Source of the DNA: Platycnemis pennipes
Lineage: Eukaryota; Arthropoda; Insecta; Odonata; Platycnemididae
Assembly: GCA_933228895.1 (NCBI GenBank)
Contig: OW121853.1
Span: forward strand, 122,532,133 to 122,596,132
Reading direction: 5' to 3'
Length of the DNA stretch: 64,000 nucleotides
The translations under genes were made by a program, and so were the position numbers. The notes under the pieces are model-generated. The model did no database searches and was not told the DNA's origin. It worked only from the letters and a program-made list of their open reading frames with translations. Shown piece after piece: positions 55,128 through 64,000 of this stretch (position 1 is its first letter; every line of letters begins with the position of its first letter).

Positions 55128-55880
55128 GCGATGTTGCTTTTCACTAGTTAGGCCCCACCTTGAATATGCAGCCAGTGTATGGGATCCGAATGAATTAGGA
55201 TTGATCTGAGAACTAGACAGTGTGCAGCGTAGAGCAGCTAGGTTCGTCAAAAGGTGTTACGATAGTTTGAGTAGTGTTTCAGAATTAATACAAGAATTAG
55301 GGTGGGAATCATTATCAGAGCGTAGGTTAAGGTACAGATTAAATCTATTAGAGACATTTAAATCGGATAGCTTTACTGAAGATGTTAGCAACATATTAAA
55401 AACACCAGCGTATTATGCTAGATTCGACCAGATAAACATGATTAGAGAGATAAATTGTTCTACTGATAGATTCAAAATGGCATTTTCCCCCCGTACTATA
55501 AGAGAACAGAATAGGCAGCATAGCAAAGGGAGAGGCAGGGGAAATATTTTAGAGTAGTATGTAGTGCAAGATGCATGTATTAATCCTTTAATCCTATAGA
55601 TACTAACAATCTAGTTGAAAATGTCCGAAGACTGGAAAATCTAAATGCCAAATTAATTATGGAAAACGATATCTCCTAATTAATTTGGCATTTGGATTTC
55701 ACAGTCTTTGGGCATTTTCAATAAAAGTCAAATTAGAAACTCTCATTATTTCATCTAACAATATAGTTGCATGAGTCCCTATAGTTGCTTGTTTGCATGT
55801 CGGTAGTGCATGCTTGGTGATCTTCACCCCCTGCCAAACACCCTCGCTGTGGCTGAAGGTTATCGTGTAGATGTAGATGA
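55128..55880 (+). mobile_element. LINE-A copy with nested hairpin insertion
   Basis: Plus strand: LVRPHLEYAASVWDPNELGL-like (one stop), then an open frame from 55222: QRRAARFVKRCYDSLSSVSE, LIQELGWESLSERRLRYRLN, KTPAYYARFDQINMIREINC, RTIREQNRQHSKGRGRGNIL, stop at 55557. The 3' UTR is interrupted at 55618-55754, then CCCCCTGCCAAACACCCTCG and GTAGATGTAGATGA follow. Confidence 0.9.
55618..55754. mobile_element. 137-bp hairpin retroposon in LINE-A 3' UTR
   Basis: Flanked by CTAACAATCTAGTTG (55603-55617) and CTAACAATATAGTTG (55755-55769), a 15-bp target duplication with one change. The first 100 bases fold as arms 55616-55659 and 55677-55720 with a few mismatches. ATTTTCAATAAAAGTC follows, so an AATAAA word lies at the base of the hairpin. 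No coding potential. Confidence 0.85.
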
Positions 55881-56316
55881 TTCTGTGAAGTCGAAAGGAA
55901 TTCGGCTCTTGTGGAGAGCCGTGGCTCACCGGGGAGAACGATTCGCAACCCATCGTTCACCGCCGGAGATATGAAAGGATTAATGATTAGCTAGAACTAC
56001 ACGCGTTCTCACCTTGTATTCCGCGCGAAAAAAATCAAAGCGTAGTCTTCTACTATTGCAGCTAAGACAGCCATCCACCGCGTTCGAGGTGCTTCCTGCT
56101 CGCCAGCAAATGTATGGTCACCTATTATGAACGAAATGATCCGACTCCGTCGCGTCATGAAGGAAGTCTGGGTTGTGCTACGAACTATGACGTATTTTCC
56201 TTGTATAGGTATAGTTGTGACGTTGGAATCTCGAATTCGACTCCCTTCCTCCCAGAGGAGAAGTCGCTGCAACGGCGGAGCGAATGGTCTCCCTCCCCCG
56301 AGCTCACAGTTCGGGG
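55881..56316. other. No supported gene
   Basis: GC-moderate DNA between two LINE-A copies. Several overlapping short frames on both strands, none recognised. Confidence 0.4.
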
Positions 56317-57550
56317 ACATCTACATCTACACGCTACCCTGCAAGCCACCGCGAGGGTGTGTGGCAGGGGGTGAATATCACCAAGCATGCACTACCGTCA
56401 TGCATACAAGCAACTATAGGGATTCTATCTATAGTATTTAAGGGATTAATACATGCATCGTGCACTACAGACTACTCTAAAATATTTCCCCTTACCAATC
56501 CCTTTGCTATGCTGCCTATTCTGTTCTCTTATAGTAGGTACAGGGGAAAAATTCCATTTTGAATCTATCATTACGACAATCTTCTCTCTAATCTTGTTTA
56601 CCTGGTCGAATCTAGCATAATACGCTGGTGTTTTTAATATGTGCCTAGCATCTTCAGTAAAGCTATCCGATTGAAATTTCTCTAATAGATTTAATCTGTA
56701 CCTTAACCTACGCTCTAATAATGATTCCCACCCTAATTCTTGTATTAATTCTGAAACACTACTCAACCTACCGTAACACCTTTTAACGAACCTAGCTGCT
56801 CTACGCTGCACACTGTCTAGTTCTCTGATCAAACCTAATTCATTCGGATCCCATACACTGGCAGCATACTCAAGGTGGGGCCTAACTAGTGAAACGAAAC
56901 ATCGCTCATTTGTCTTTTCATCGCATTTCCCAAGTACTCTTTTCATAAATCCTAGCTTTCTCTTCGCTCGGCCGCATATTTCCCTTATGTGTCTTCCCCA
57001 CGATAAATATTTAGTTATTGTTACACCAAAATACCAAACGGTTTCCACGCTTTCGATCTTCGTGTTATTAATTTTATAGGATCGCTCTATCGAATTATTC
57101 CTCCTCCAAAAATTGTTAGCTACACACTTTTTATGATTAAGTTATAACTGCCATTTGTCGCACCACTCTAGAATTGCATCTAAATCCTTGCTAAGCGATT
57201 TCCTGTCTTCTTCTTTTGATATACCCCTATACACTACCGCATCGTCTGCAAAAAGTCTAAGCTTACTACTAACTACGGTACCCAAATCGTTTATGCATAA
57301 AAGAAATAGAAGCGGACCTACTATGCTACCCTGGGGAACTCCCGACGTGAGTTTGATTGTGTCCGACATGATACCATATATGACAACGCTCTGCTCTCGC
57401 CCACTCAAGAATTCTTTTACCCAACAAACAACGTCTTTATTTATACCAAAACTCTCTAATTTCAAGTTTAATTTATCATGAGAAACTTTATCGAATGCCT
57501 TTTTAAAATCTAAAAATATCGTGTCCACTTCAGGACTGTTCTCGCCGTGG
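56317..57550 (-). pseudogene. LINE-A copy, longest, RT blocks A to C-terminus and 3' tail
   Basis: Minus strand, reading leftward. From 57540: VDTIFLDFKKAFDKVSHDKL (RT block A), VKEFLSGREQSVVIYGIMSD, TSGVPQGSIVGPLLFLLCIN, SKLRLFADDAVVYRGIS (catalytic FADD), a stop near 57142, then from 57048 YFGVTITKYLSWGRHIREIC, SLVRPHLEYAASVWDPNELG, QRRAARFVKRCYGRLSSVSE and RTIREQNRQHSKGIGKG. The 3' UTR ends ACCCTGCAAGCCACCGCGAG and TACATCTACA at 56317. The N-terminal endonuclease and ORF1 are missing (5' truncation near 57550). RT style fits CR1/Jockey elements. Confidence 0.9.
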
Positions 57551-58423
57551 ACTAAAATATCAAGGGACCAAGACGTAGAGAGAGCCTCATCTCTAGGTCC
57601 CCAACCGGTAGTCTAAGACGGATGTAGAACGAGGCAGAGCAACAGGGGAAACACGAGGCGAGGAAAAAAATCTATCGGACAAGAATAAAAATCCAAAACA
57701 ATCGACGTCTACCCCCTTCCACCCTCCTTGAACTAAACAGACGCCCACATGAGAGGAGGAAAGAAGGGGGAGCAATGTTACACACTCGGTGAGAAGTTGG
57801 CGTGGGTGGGCAGATGGGAAGAGCAGGAAAGGTGAAGGAAGGAAATAAAGTGGAGGGGGTCGAAGGGCGGTCCTTAGAGAGAGGAGCGCTTCGTTCTCGG
57901 GCTGAGGAAGAGAGTTGTGAGGGTAGAGAGCATGTGACCAATACACTGAAAAGGTCAACCCCCGCCTCCCACTCCACCTTCACCCCATAATGGGGTCACC
58001 CCCATCCTGCGCCTACCAACAAACCCTTATCCGTACTATCTACATCTACGTAGATGAAGATTCTTCTCTTTCTGCTAGCCTCCGAATTTCTTCCACCGTA
58101 ACTCGCATACACACTCCTCTCGTGAAGCCGTAACGAACATCTTCTATTATGTGGTATCGGAAATGGTTTCGGCCCTGACTATGGAATGCTATCATCTCGG
58201 GAAGAATAGGCAAAGCAGTAACCTGCAGTTCTACGAGTTATCATTAACATTTATTTTCAAAATCCGGCTTTTCCGCAGCAGAGCATATACTACATGCTAA
58301 TATTGCATGTGGAACTGCAGTATAATCTTTATTTATCCCTCCTAATATGTAGCCATATGCTGTATTAACGAATCTTCTACCGGGGAATCACTTATTTCGA
58401 ACATACGGTATAAAATGTGAGGC
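57551..58423. other. No supported gene; purine-rich patch
   Basis: 57700-57960 is GA-rich (plus) without a repeat identity. CTATCTACATCTACGTAGATGAAG near 58036 may be a LINE-A tail remnant only. Nothing else recognised. Confidence 0.4.
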
Positions 58424-58755
58424 CCTGGGCCCTATGCTCGAAACAATGCGGCTTAGTGTCGCACGGCACAAATGACCGATTGCTGAACCCGCACGGTTTA
58501 CGGGTGACCCTTATTTTGGTATGCTCGAAACAGCTACCGTCGCATGCGACGTTGACCATGCGGGCGGGAAGGGATTCCGCATGGCACAACTTGACAACGT
58601 TGCGGCCAGTTGCTATGCAGGATCGCTCAGCCAATCACAGCCTACTTCAGCTGTGATTCAAGCTTTTCCGCGAAATTTAAAATGTAGTGCAGTGCAGTAA
58701 TCACCGGATCGCCACCTAAATGCGCAGGTAATGCATTTTTGCTTGAGCTGTGGCG

Positions 58756-60426
58756 ATGGCGAAGCTAAGCACGGAGCAGAAGCACCTATTGCTGGAGTTT
58801 GTAGAAGGTTAGTAAGCATTGGAAATTTTTCGCTGACGAAATATGCTTCATGTTTGTATCAGAACCTTCATTTTCCTACATTAACGAATTACAGCAAATG
58901 AAGATATTGCCAAAGGCAGATTTACGTCCAAATTTGGGGCGAAAGACGCTGCCGCATTGTGGCACGACGCTGCCATTAGGCTAAATGCGTGCGGTGGGGC
59001 GTCGAAGTCGTGGAAGGAGTGGAGGAAGGTAAGTAAAAATACTTTATAAGGTTTATCTCTGATTACATATTATCTATGGGAGAAAATTGATGGCCAACCT
59101 TATGTGTAAATTATTATAGTAAATGTTTTCTAATCTCTTTAAAATTAACGGCGTTTTTAAACATGTTCCGTGTGTGCCTTAAGCCATTACAGATTTTTTA
59201 AACCAATTTTAGTTTTACTGCTTTCGTTGATTTTAGAATTATTTTTAATTTTGAATGAATATATTCTATTTGATGACCCTGAAAAAGTGGTTTTAGTTTG
59301 GTTATCTGCCATACTTGTTGTTTGTAATTGATACCACCTTTCAAATATATCGAAATGCCGTGGTTTGGAATTTGAAATATTTATGTTACTTTTGAATGGC
59401 AGATTTCTATATTATTTGTTGGTTGTGAACTCACAAGAGTGTTTTACTTCTGCAATTGACGAAATAAATATGGACGATTTACTTAGCTTTATTACCCATC
59501 ACTGAACATGGTTTTAGATAGCCAAGGTTCTCAACCATTGCGACTGCCATATGGTAAATAGCAGTAGTTATGGACAAGAGGTGTAGCACATATTAATGTC
59601 ATTTGTAATATCATCGCCCAATTAAAAAGTGATTGCGTTACCTTTGTTTAAAACTCAATTCTTCGTTATTCTTACTTGTCATTTATTATGTTGATGGATG
59701 TTTCCTTTCTTCTAGTTATTAATTATCTTGATGTTTTAAAAGAAATACTCTCTTATTAATCGCTGAATGTATATTTTTTGAAAAGAGTTGTTAAGTGTTG
59801 TTCATTTGTATTCTTTGAAAAATGTGTTTACAGATAACGTTCTCAGGACAGTACTCACACTTAACTACACAACAACATATCTAATCTGTAAATAACAATA
59901 TATCTAATTGGTAAATAAGAACACACTCCCATAAGGGTGAAAATTTGATAACTTCTTTTTCTTTTTTCCACAATAGCAAACAAAATGAAGACATCTTTGT
60001 GAGGCACTCTCTGAAAATTATAACACAATCAACATAATTATTTTCTTTTTATAATATATTTTATAATATGTTTTCTTTTTATAATTCTTTTTTAAATATA
60101 TGTGTAATACAAAGATATTAAGGCGTAAGTTTTTACTGTCATTGTGATGACTTTGTAAATTGTTATTCTTTTAAATATCAGAGAAGGTTTATTTAACAAA
60201 CTTCTCATTTTTTTAAGGGGTCACAGAAGCTGAGCCAGCCTCGGAGAGGCTGCTCAAGATTGAGCGTAGGAAGTTGGAGGAGAAGGAGAAAATACGCAAG
60301 TTGAAGGAAGAGGAGATAGCATTGAAAAGGAAGAAGCTGGAGATAGAGGAGAGGAGGCTGGCATTGGAGGAGACGAAGTTAGAGGGACAGGGGATTTTAA
60401 ATGTCTTTAAAAGAATTAAAAAATAA
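58756..60426 (+). CDS. Harbinger Myb/SANT-like accessory protein (three visible exons)
   Basis: Exon 1, 58756-58807: MAKLSTEQKHLLLEFVE, donor GTTAGT. Exon 2, 58895-59028: ANEDIAKGRFTSKFGAKDAA, LWHDAAIRLNACGGASKSWK, EWRK, donor GTAAGT; this gives the Myb/SANT-like trihelix pattern. Exon 3, 60218-60426 after acceptor TTTTTTTAAG: VTEAEPASERLLKIERRKLE then a Lys/Glu/Arg-rich coiled coil ending NVFKRIKK and stop. Exons 1 to 2 join in frame (one base plus two). Exon 2 ends in phase 0, but exon 3 needs one preceding base, so an intermediate exon (or its loss by deletion) is implied. Exon 1 to exon 3 is in frame. In active Harbingers this protein helps bring the transposase to the nucleus and DNA ends. 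Confidence 0.75.
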
Positions 60427-60444
60427 ATAAATAAATAAATAAAT
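60423..60444 (+). repeat. (TAAA)n microsatellite
   Basis: Five to six TAAA units directly over the stop codon of the Myb-like gene's last exon. Confidence 0.8.
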
Positions 60445-61010
60445 TAGTTCATTTATTTGAATCAAAACCTACAGGCTACTAAATTTTTAATGTGGTTTTA
60501 AATATTATTAAAATAATTCATCCGTGAAATATCGCCTGATAATTTGCTGCCTTGTTGTCCGACCCAAACGATTATCCTGCTGGTGCACAGGTGGTAGGTG
60601 ATGGATGCCCATGTCTACATAAGCACTTAGTGTTTTACTTTCGCCATTGCATCGTGTTGAAAGATTACTTTTTTAATTATTCAGGTACAGAAAAGAAAAT
60701 TAACTAAGCCATTTCGCATATGAAGAACTTATTTTCTAAGTATCTCCCGTGACTTCCATATCATGGCTGTATGCATTACACACAATCGTAATAGTGGTAT
60801 TTGGGATCGAAAAAATATACTTACCTTTGATTGCACGATATTTGAAAATTAAATTAATTATTAAGCATAAAAAATGAGATGATACGTGCATCTTTTATAA
60901 TGTGACAATCGAAGTTTGTCATCATTCGTTCATTAAAAGATACATAGCTACGAACAAAAAATGAGTAAAGTCATTTTACATAATTTCACTTATATCTCTG
61001 ACTCAATTAA

Positions 61011-61265
61011 TTACTTACATACATTATAGTTCTTTAAAATTACATTAGTTTTTGTAGTCAGCGCAGACGATCTGATTGCCTCGCCGAGAAACGGTGTCAG
61101 GTTTTCTACTAGTTCTCTACCTACATCGTTTGTGACGCGGTAGAGTCTGATAAACTTCTTCTCCTCCAAATTAAACTGTGATTTTCGAACCCGAATTGCC
61201 CTTCTTGGCCTTTCTTCAGCCTCCAAAGCTTGGAGAACTTCTAATCGATGCATTGCAGCCGCCAT
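61011..61265 (-). CDS. HARBI1-like transposase, N-terminal exon only
   Basis: An 84-codon minus-strand frame: MAAAMHRLEVLQALEAEERP, RRAIRVRKSQFNLEEKKFIR, LYRVTNDVGRELVENLTPFL and GEAIRSSALTTKTN. The F/YR(L/V)..D..REL...L.P.L....R..ALT...K pattern is the N-terminus of PIF/Harbinger nucleases (full length about 350-400 residues). The frame runs into GTATGTAAGT near 61020, a good donor site, but no downstream exon with the DDE triad is present before the Myb-like gene. Start ATG is just inside the right TIR region. Truncated; no catalytic activity expected. Confidence 0.8.
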   Translation of the reverse strand: MAAAMHRLEVLQALEAEERPRRAIRVRKSQFNLEEKKFIRLYRVTNDVGRELVENLTPFLGEAIRSSALTTKTNVILKNYNVCK

Positions 61266-61451
61266 TTTAACGAGACTAGTCGCATGCGGTTAAGGAACTC
61301 ACCCGCCCTCAGCCCTGCGACTCCCCGGTCGTATGATTCTGTCGTGCAACTTTCTCTTTTACGGTTCGAGCATACCAAAATCTGCTAGCCGTGCGACTGA
61401 GCCGCTCGAAATCGTCAGCCGCATACGGGTGAAACTTCGAGCATAGGGCCC

Positions 61452-64000
61452 CCTGTCTTCCTCACATGATTTTACATGCCTCCTCTAAAGAGTATTATTA
61501 TGATTCACTTTTTTATTTATCACTAAATTAATTTTCACGACATTTAATGCGTATAAATACTGGACAATGGGAAATATGCATGGAATTTGTTTCTCGTATA
61601 TTAATAATGCATTAGATGAGACAAATTCTCACAAATTTAAATATATAAGACAGCATTTCCTATGCCAACTACAAAGCTTATTAAATGCTATTAAAATGAT
61701 CCCGAAAATTTTCAAAAGTCACGTGACCAAACGCCTTCTGACGTCACTGCACGGTATAGGTTCCATATTGCTGCCGAAACAGATATTTATTTTAGAATAA
61801 AACGTAGCGAAGATATTGTTTTGAGGTTTTTAGCCGATTCTTGATCGAAAACATGATTGAAAAGGGATTTAATACAGCACAATCCGACAATTTGTCTTTG
61901 GTAGACTCCCTTGATGGCATCCGTCTTAAAATAACAGCGATTGCTTTGTCATAGCATAGATTCTTGGAGTGAAAACAAACAGGGCACTATACAGATATTA
62001 TACTATTAATGGACGATTTGCTCCTTACTATCCGTACTACTTCAATAAAAAATCGAAATACATTCATTTATTGCGCTAAAGAGATGATATATATGCATAC
62101 GTTTTCGCCAAGTATTCATTAAACAACTTACCTCCACGCAGAACAGATAAACAACGACCATAGTGATACTGTGCCGGGACGTCATGCGGTGACGTGTTTT
62201 TAAGCTGTCGGAAACTTACAATATTTAAACTTAAACATATCTTAATTTATTTAAAAACTTATTTAAACAAAACTTACAATATTTAAATCCTTGTAACACA
62301 ACTTAATTCATCAGCAAAATTTTCGCCAAGCACATTTTAGCTAATAAACTTAACATTCAATTAGTTATAAAAAACAGTTCATGTTCCCCTTTCCCTCGGA
62401 CCCAAATGGCTAGACAGCAATACGAAAAATCCGTCAATCTTAAACTTCTGAACGTTCTGTAATTACGCAAATAACAATACACAGATACGTGAGAGTAGTT
62501 TTCATTCACTTACCCGTTCTCGTTAATTTTTAACGGACGAAATAGCTGATATATAAATGTTGATTAGAACTCACTAGCCCACACCAGCAACCGGGTTTCA
62601 CGAGCACAGTCGACCAATTTAATTTAGAGTCACTAATTAACTCCCTATGACCCCGAACAATTACAAAACCGACGATACGTAGACCTTTCGATTGGGTACC
62701 AAGAATGTAACCCAACCCTGATGACATTCCACCTGGATGAACACACGCACAGGAAGAACAATATTGCCAATAATACGTATACGTCCTCTGGAGTGCAGAG
62801 AAACAAGTGCAGGACGATTAAAACTGGAGCTGTCCCAGAGGGAATCATATAAAAGCATGAAATATTAATAGCAATAAAAATATAATGATAACGACACGAA
62901 ATATGAGACAAACAACGCAGCAAAAGGAAATATTACGGATAGTCATTCTCAATTATCTCTACAGCATCTAAATTCGTTCTAGACCAATGGGGACATACTA
63001 CATGAAGGGTCGAGGGAAATAAATTAATGACACAGCAAAAGGAAGGCAACCTACCGTGAAAATACAAGGACTCTTCATCACACCCCTCGTTTCATGTAAA
63101 TAACGCGAAGCATGTCGCCTTTTCTCGCGAGACATAATTATCTGAACGAACGCGGATGGGTGATTGTTTTCATCGATGCAGCGGTGGAAATATTTACAAG
63201 AATTGCTCGCGGGGGAATGATTCAGGTTGCACGACATGGCTTAGGTAAAATTGATCAGGAGACACGGTCATAACCCGAGAAATTTATTTCAAGCCATGTC
63301 AAGGAATTCAACAACGTTAGGACCTTATCCTGAGGTCGGGAGGCAGAGCAACAACTAATGGCACAAACAGAGAAAAAAAGTATTTTTCGAATAAATCTGC
63401 GGGAAAACTAGAGAATAAAAATGGCGACTGTCAATACCTATCGAAAATGTTGGGGCGGTTTGAGCTGTTTACCCCCTCACTGGAAGCAACCAGTTCAGCC
63501 ATTGCCACCTTCGTTCCCACTGATAGGGGAAATCTCACCCCAGCTGAAATGAAGAGGAATCAATTGATTCCCATTTGGGAGTCAGAATTGCGCGAATCCA
63601 TTTCAACCATTTATCGTACAATTTATTTAAACGTTTGATATATCTATGGAAATCACTGGAATGTTCTCCAAATTCTGTCCATAAATATCGGAATGTACTT
63701 AACCTTCTCCGAATACGTTTTCCTTCATAATCAAAAACTATTTTAATTGCAAATTCTTGATTAAAATTTAAAATGCATGTTTATTATACTTTGTTTTAGA
63801 CTTGCTGTAGAGCTTGTACTTTATTTCCCAATTTTTTTAGAAATGTTTTTTCAAAACGTTATCCATGGATCTCAACTCTGATAGATATGGATTGTGCTCC
63901 TTAAGGTCAATACGACCTTGGTCAATACTCTTTAAGGTATTACTTAATTTCAAATACAAAATAGACCTCGCACAACAAAGTGGAACCAATTACAGTGTAA
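61452..64000. other. No supported gene
   Basis: AT-rich DNA to the window end. Short open frames (61567-61800, 62645-62923, 62998-63237) have no recognisable domain or splice context. No repeat shared with the rest of the window was seen. Confidence 0.45.

Larger units (their letters stand above)
58427..61451. mobile_element. PIF/Harbinger element with Myb-like accessory gene, transposase truncated
   Basis: Perfect 16-bp terminal inverted repeat GGGCCCTATGCTCGAA at 58427 and (reverse) 61451, flanked by CCT on both sides (58424-58426, 61452-61454). Sub-terminal words TATGCGGCT, GTCGCACGGC and ATTTTGGTATGCTCGAA recur in the first and last ~110 bp. Inside are a split Myb/SANT-like gene on plus and the first exon of a HARBI1-like transposase on minus. 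The DDE catalytic part is missing, since only about 580 bp separate the two genes. The pairing of a Myb-like protein and a nuclease protein is characteristic of Harbinger. Confidence 0.9.

Noticed and set aside
1..64000. A cellular defence or metabolic gene system
   Set aside because: No cluster of host genes was recognisable; the window is dominated by transposon relics, so no such system is claimed.

Overview
This looks like a 64 kb piece of a large, repeat-rich arthropod (probably insect) nuclear genome. The evidence is spliceosomal introns, a eukaryotic tRNA-Glu, Pol III SINEs, non-LTR retrotransposons, Penelope-like elements (PLEs) and mariner, hAT, Harbinger and CACTG-ended DNA transposons. 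There are no operons or prokaryotic genes. I cannot name the species, and I found no convincing exon of a conserved host gene. Nearly everything recognisable is a mobile element, mostly broken; the rest is AT-rich DNA with a few GC/CpG-rich patches that could be promoters.

Four LINE lineages recur. LINE-A (CR1/Jockey-type RT, FADD box, 3' tail of repeated ATCTAC units) has about a dozen fragments (14.1, 14.8-15.5, 16.35, 26.9, 27.6-28.5, 32.3-32.9, 33.7, 35.5-36.0, 51.6-52.2, 54.6, 55.1-55.9 and 56.3-57.5 kb). LINE-B (RTE/BovB-like RT, tail of ATG/GAT triplets) has ten (5.3, 13.2, 15.8, 19.8, 29.6, 30.9, 34.2, 38.2, 45.0 and 51.8 kb). LINE-C (5.1-7.1 kb) and LINE-D (21.5-22.1 kb) are single relics. 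Nesting shows relative age: LINE-B is inside LINE-C with a 13-bp target duplication, LINE-B is inside LINE-A, LINE-A is inside LINE-B, and a LINE-B copy at 38.2-39.5 kb holds three further insertions.

DNA transposons include a 1.94 kb CACTG...CAGTG element with about 480-bp inverted repeats carrying a Cys-rich gene fragment (7994-9933), a 1.09 kb CACTG element (23053-24139), a mariner interrupted by a hAT MITE (24.5-26.3 kb), an internally deleted hAT with perfect 8-bp target duplication (37325-38105), Harbinger-like elements (34445-35139; 58427-61451) and a six-copy, about 525-bp TIR family in which all copies share one orientation. A 1.07 kb near-perfect foldback lies at 2463-3531.

The most unusual theme is a scattered set of hammerhead-ribozyme-like motifs (CTGAAGA - stem - GAAA - short palindrome - C). 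One is a relic at the 3' end of a PLE GIY-YIG endonuclease ORF (26.3-26.9 kb). One lies in a 135-bp insertion with a 12-bp target duplication (38241-38375). One is mirrored in a 92-bp-arm palindrome (41047-41255). Others are at 14.7, 17.0 and 27.4 kb. Together they suggest small PLE-derived, retrozyme-like retroelements. Also notable are two 5S-rRNA-derived SINEs, each with a 9-bp target duplication, and a complete tRNA-Glu(CTC) fused directly to a LINE-A 3' end.
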